Notes under the pieces: model-generated | Databases searched by the model: none | The model's input: the letters and a program-made list of their open reading frames with translations, nothing else | Told to the model about the DNA's origin: nothing | Program-made: the position numbers and the translations under genes | Shown: positions 59,112 through 61,140 of the stretch, piece after piece | Layout: every line of letters starts with the position of its first letter | Position numbering within the stretch: position 1 is the stretch's first letter | Assembly (NCBI GenBank): GCA_000403215.2 | Contig: KE159534.1 | Coordinates: forward strand, 113,477-174,616 | Direction: 5' to 3' | Length of the DNA: 61,140 nucleotides | Source of the DNA: Lachnospiraceae bacterium A4 | GTDB lineage: Bacteria > Bacillota > Clostridia > Lachnospirales > Lachnospiraceae

Positions 59112-60715
59112 CAGTTGAAAGTTTGTACCACTAAGAAGCCAGAAAATCCCATTGTTCTTCTGACTTTTCCTGTAGCCTCTGAATTATTCGCGTTATGTAT
59201 AATTCGGGTTTTTGCGCCAAAAGGCGGAAAAAATGTTTTCGGAAGTAGTACATAAGGGTGGCTTCCGAAACCCTTCCTTGGGAAGGTGTCCTCTGGTAAC
59301 GGATCTGGCTAGAACTAACCTTCCCAATAAAGCAGATAGAAAGGCTCTGCAGAATTCCCATTGCAATACAGGACAGTGCCATGTGCATCTCAATGGCACG
59401 AACGGCTTCCAACACTTTTTGGCGGGGTTTTTCACCTTCCACCCTCTCCATGGGCGTAGGCTCCCCTTTCTTCTGGTAGTAGCTTAGCTTCGGCATGTAC
59501 TTTGACCAGAAGTGGTAACAGAACGCCCCAATCTGCTGCTTCAGTTCGCGGAATGTACATTCAATCCGGAACCGGTAGCTGTAGAGCCGGATGATGGACA
59601 GCGGATCCAGCTCCAGGCTGGTGCTTGCAAGGATGCCCTGGACGCCATTCATTTCCACCAGGACGAAGCGCAGTTCCTGATACAGCTTCTGCCCCCATAA
59701 CAGGTCAATGCAGTAGTAACGGATGGATTCCCTTTTTCCATAAAGTTCAATCTCCGTTTTCTGGAATTGCCCCCCGCGTGAAGCGAACAGTTCTTTCAGG
59801 TGGACAGCCGCTCCTTTTTTGGCAGGCCGTCCCCTTCCGGGTTTGCGGGGGCCTGGCCTTTCAAATGCGGTACAGGACTTTTTGGCCTTGGTGACGATCT
59901 CCATGTGTACATCCCCGCTGCCGTTGAGGGATTTCAGCTTTTCAAGTGCCGGTACAGTAAGAAAATATCTGTCCAGCAAGAGCAGGGAATTCCCAAAAGT
60001 AAGGGCTGCGCGATAAGCATCTTCCACCATCTGCACCACATGGGAAGCCTCAGAAACAGATGCGCCTTTCCACTCCATGGCAGCCTGCAGGCCGTCATGG
60101 AGCCGGATACTCAAAGGAATGCAGGCCCAATTCCGTACACTTCCGGCTAAGATGCCAAGACCACCGAACATATGCCCATGGATGTACTCCGGTTTTGCGG
60201 AGTTTTCGGATTCCTGGAACAGCTTTTTCACCCCTGGCATACGGCGCCCTTCCTTGGACTGCTTCACCCCGTCGCCCACAAGGACGTGGTAGTTCCCCTC
60301 CCTATAGAGGGGAGCATACAGCCTGACAGCGGAGAACCAACGTTTACGGATTTCCTCCAACGACCATGAGGATGCCCTGAAAAAATGCAGCATGGAATCA
60401 TAGCAGCCCGGACTTAGTGCAAGGTCACGGATGACAGAAGTGACACCAAGTTTATCTGAACGGAGCATAAGCCCTATGATAATGGTTACAAACCAGCGGA
60501 AAGCAGCCTTGCGGGAAAAACAGGATTCAAAGTGGCATAAAACATTTTCAATAAAATTCATCATAATCGTATGGTTAACCACTGGAAAGTATGGTAAACT
60601 CATACATGAAATAACTCTTTCAGTGGTTTATATCTTTCTTAAGTGTTGCAACTTAAAGATACCATAAATCCATACGAAAGGGTTATTTTTTTATTGAGAA
60701 CTTTCAACTCATAAG
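59107..60715 (-). mobile_element. Complete IS4-family element, 1609 bp
   Basis: Ends share imperfect inverted repeats (CTTGACAGTTGAAAGTT at 59107 and CTTATGAGTTGAAAGTT on the complement at 60715, 14 of 17 identical). One transposase gene fills it. No matching target duplication is visible in its flanks, which would fit a past rearrangement between this copy and the inverted copy at the window's left edge. Confidence 0.85.
59131..60603 (-). CDS. IS4-family DDE transposase
   Basis: A 490-residue transposase. First Asp in YHVLVGDGVKQSK, second in LLLLDRYFLTVP, and the Glu in YSYRFRIECTFRELK, which fits the IS4 signature Y-(2)-R-(3)-E-(6)-K exactly. Zinc or basic linker RKPGRGRPAKKG near the middle. 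It has no frameshift, so the element may be active. Start ATG 60603. Confidence 0.95.
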   Translation of the reverse strand: MSLPYFPVVNHTIMMNFIENVLCHFESCFSRKAAFRWFVTIIIGLMLRSDKLGVTSVIRDLALSPGCYDSMLHFFRASSWSLEEIRKRWFSAVRLYAPLYREGNYHVLVGDGVKQSKEGRRMPGVKKLFQESENSAKPEYIHGHMFGGLGILAGSVRNWACIPLSIRLHDGLQAAMEWKGASVSEASHVVQMVEDAYRAALTFGNSLLLLDRYFLTVPALEKLKSLNGSGDVHMEIVTKAKKSCTAFERPGPRKPGRGRPAKKGAAVHLKELFASRGGQFQKTEIELYGKRESIRYYCIDLLWGQKLYQELRFVLVEMNGVQGILASTSLELDPLSIIRLYSYRFRIECTFRELKQQIGAFCYHFWSKYMPKLSYYQKKGEPTPMERVEGEKPRQKVLEAVRAIEMHMALSCIAMGILQSLSICFIGKVSSSQIRYQRTPSQGRVSEATLMYYFRKHFFRLLAQKPELYITRIIQRLQEKSEEQWDFLAS

Positions 60716-61140
60716 TAATATAGATATTACCAAGAAATATTTGTCAATTGATCAGGACGAAAAAGACAATCTTTTTCTCAAATTGAATCTATAAGATTAT
60801 GTTTTTGGGATTGTTAAAATGTTGTTAATAGCAACTTTTGGTAATTGTGGCATTTAAAGTATGTCACGACAAACGCATGAATGAACATTTTGTTAACAAA
60901 ACTAATTAAGTATGCAGAATAACTTTTCAAAGTTGAATATTTATACAAGATGACTTGAAATACTAGTCAAAAATTGTCCAGATTTTAAGTTCTGGTAACA
61001 CTCTGTTCATAGTTTATTCATTCATACGTATGTCGTGAAAGTATGTCAGGGTTGTTTCACGAAGAATAATTGAAACTAATAGACACGGCATTTTTACGAG
61101 GTATATGGAAGCTATACATATTTTCCATATCCCTCGACTT
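60716..61140. other. AT-rich intergenic region with a 20-bp inverted repeat
   Basis: No ORF with a ribosome site is visible. TCACGACA...ATGAATG at 60864-60883 is inverted at 61019-61038 with 18 of 20 positions matching. AAAGTATGTCA occurs directly at about 60857 and 61038. TTTTGTTAACAAAA (60888-60901) is a perfect palindrome. These look like protein-binding sites upstream of a gene beyond the window. Confidence 0.5.

Noticed and set aside
1-61140. tRNA genes or CRISPR arrays
   Set aside because: No cloverleaf-like sequence with TTCGA arm in context and no regularly spaced short repeats were seen.

Overview
The window looks like a low-to-mid GC Firmicute chromosome, most likely a gut Clostridia/Lachnospiraceae species. 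Evidence: strong GGAGG-type ribosome sites, an HK97-like siphophage prophage whose gene set (DUF2815, DUF2800, P4-type primase, tandem large serine recombinases) is typical of that group, and AT-rich flanks around a GC-richer prophage. The species call is inference. I saw no tRNA, rRNA or CRISPR array.

Layout. The window opens inside the 3' end of an IS4-family element (1-95, + strand) and carries a complete copy of the same element near the right edge (59107-60715, - strand). The island lies between two inverted IS copies, and each copy has truncated the gene next to it. From the left come: an IS-truncated small membrane protein (-); an HTH gene and a truncated hsdM (+); and a complete type I restriction-modification operon on the minus strand (ISL3-transposase-like gene, hsdM, hsdS, hsdR). 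A divergent three-gene operon of unknown function follows (9465-12029), starting with a coiled-coil/HTH protein.

The prophage runs from about 12.4 to 56.4 kb. It has a sigma-like factor behind a structured leader, then a minus-strand replication operon (DNA polymerase A, ssDNA-binding protein, DUF2800 nuclease). The divergent plus-strand early operon holds a P4-like primase-helicase, VRR-NUC and a SNF2-type helicase broken by a frameshift. HNH and small terminase follow, then a 9.5-kb stretch of cargo (nucleotidyltransferase with its own promoter and terminator, ParB-type adenine methylase, PAPS-reductase-like PP-loop enzyme, multi-domain C5 methyltransferase, IS110 element, small cassette genes). 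After that come the large terminase, head, tail (tape measure gene interrupted by an in-frame amber codon), an inverted SymE-like gene, holin, amidase, and an HTH/zinc protein plus two large serine recombinases. The broken helicase and tape measure genes suggest a decaying prophage, unless they are sequence errors.

Right of the prophage, a canonical promoter drives a compact five-gene operon: HTH, a frameshifted PD-(D/E)XK-like nuclease, a zinc-ribbon mini-protein, a uracil-DNA-glycosylase-like protein and a HEPN protein cut by the IS element. With the type I system on the left, this looks like a defence island around a prophage, and it is my best candidate for an undescribed system.

Two repeat families tie the prophage together. 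About 100-bp intergenic repeats (seven copies) precede and share the orientation of small accessory genes; the IS110 element has split one of them. A 34-bp motif occurs three times in the early divergent control region and once before the recombinase operon, as expected of a phage operator.
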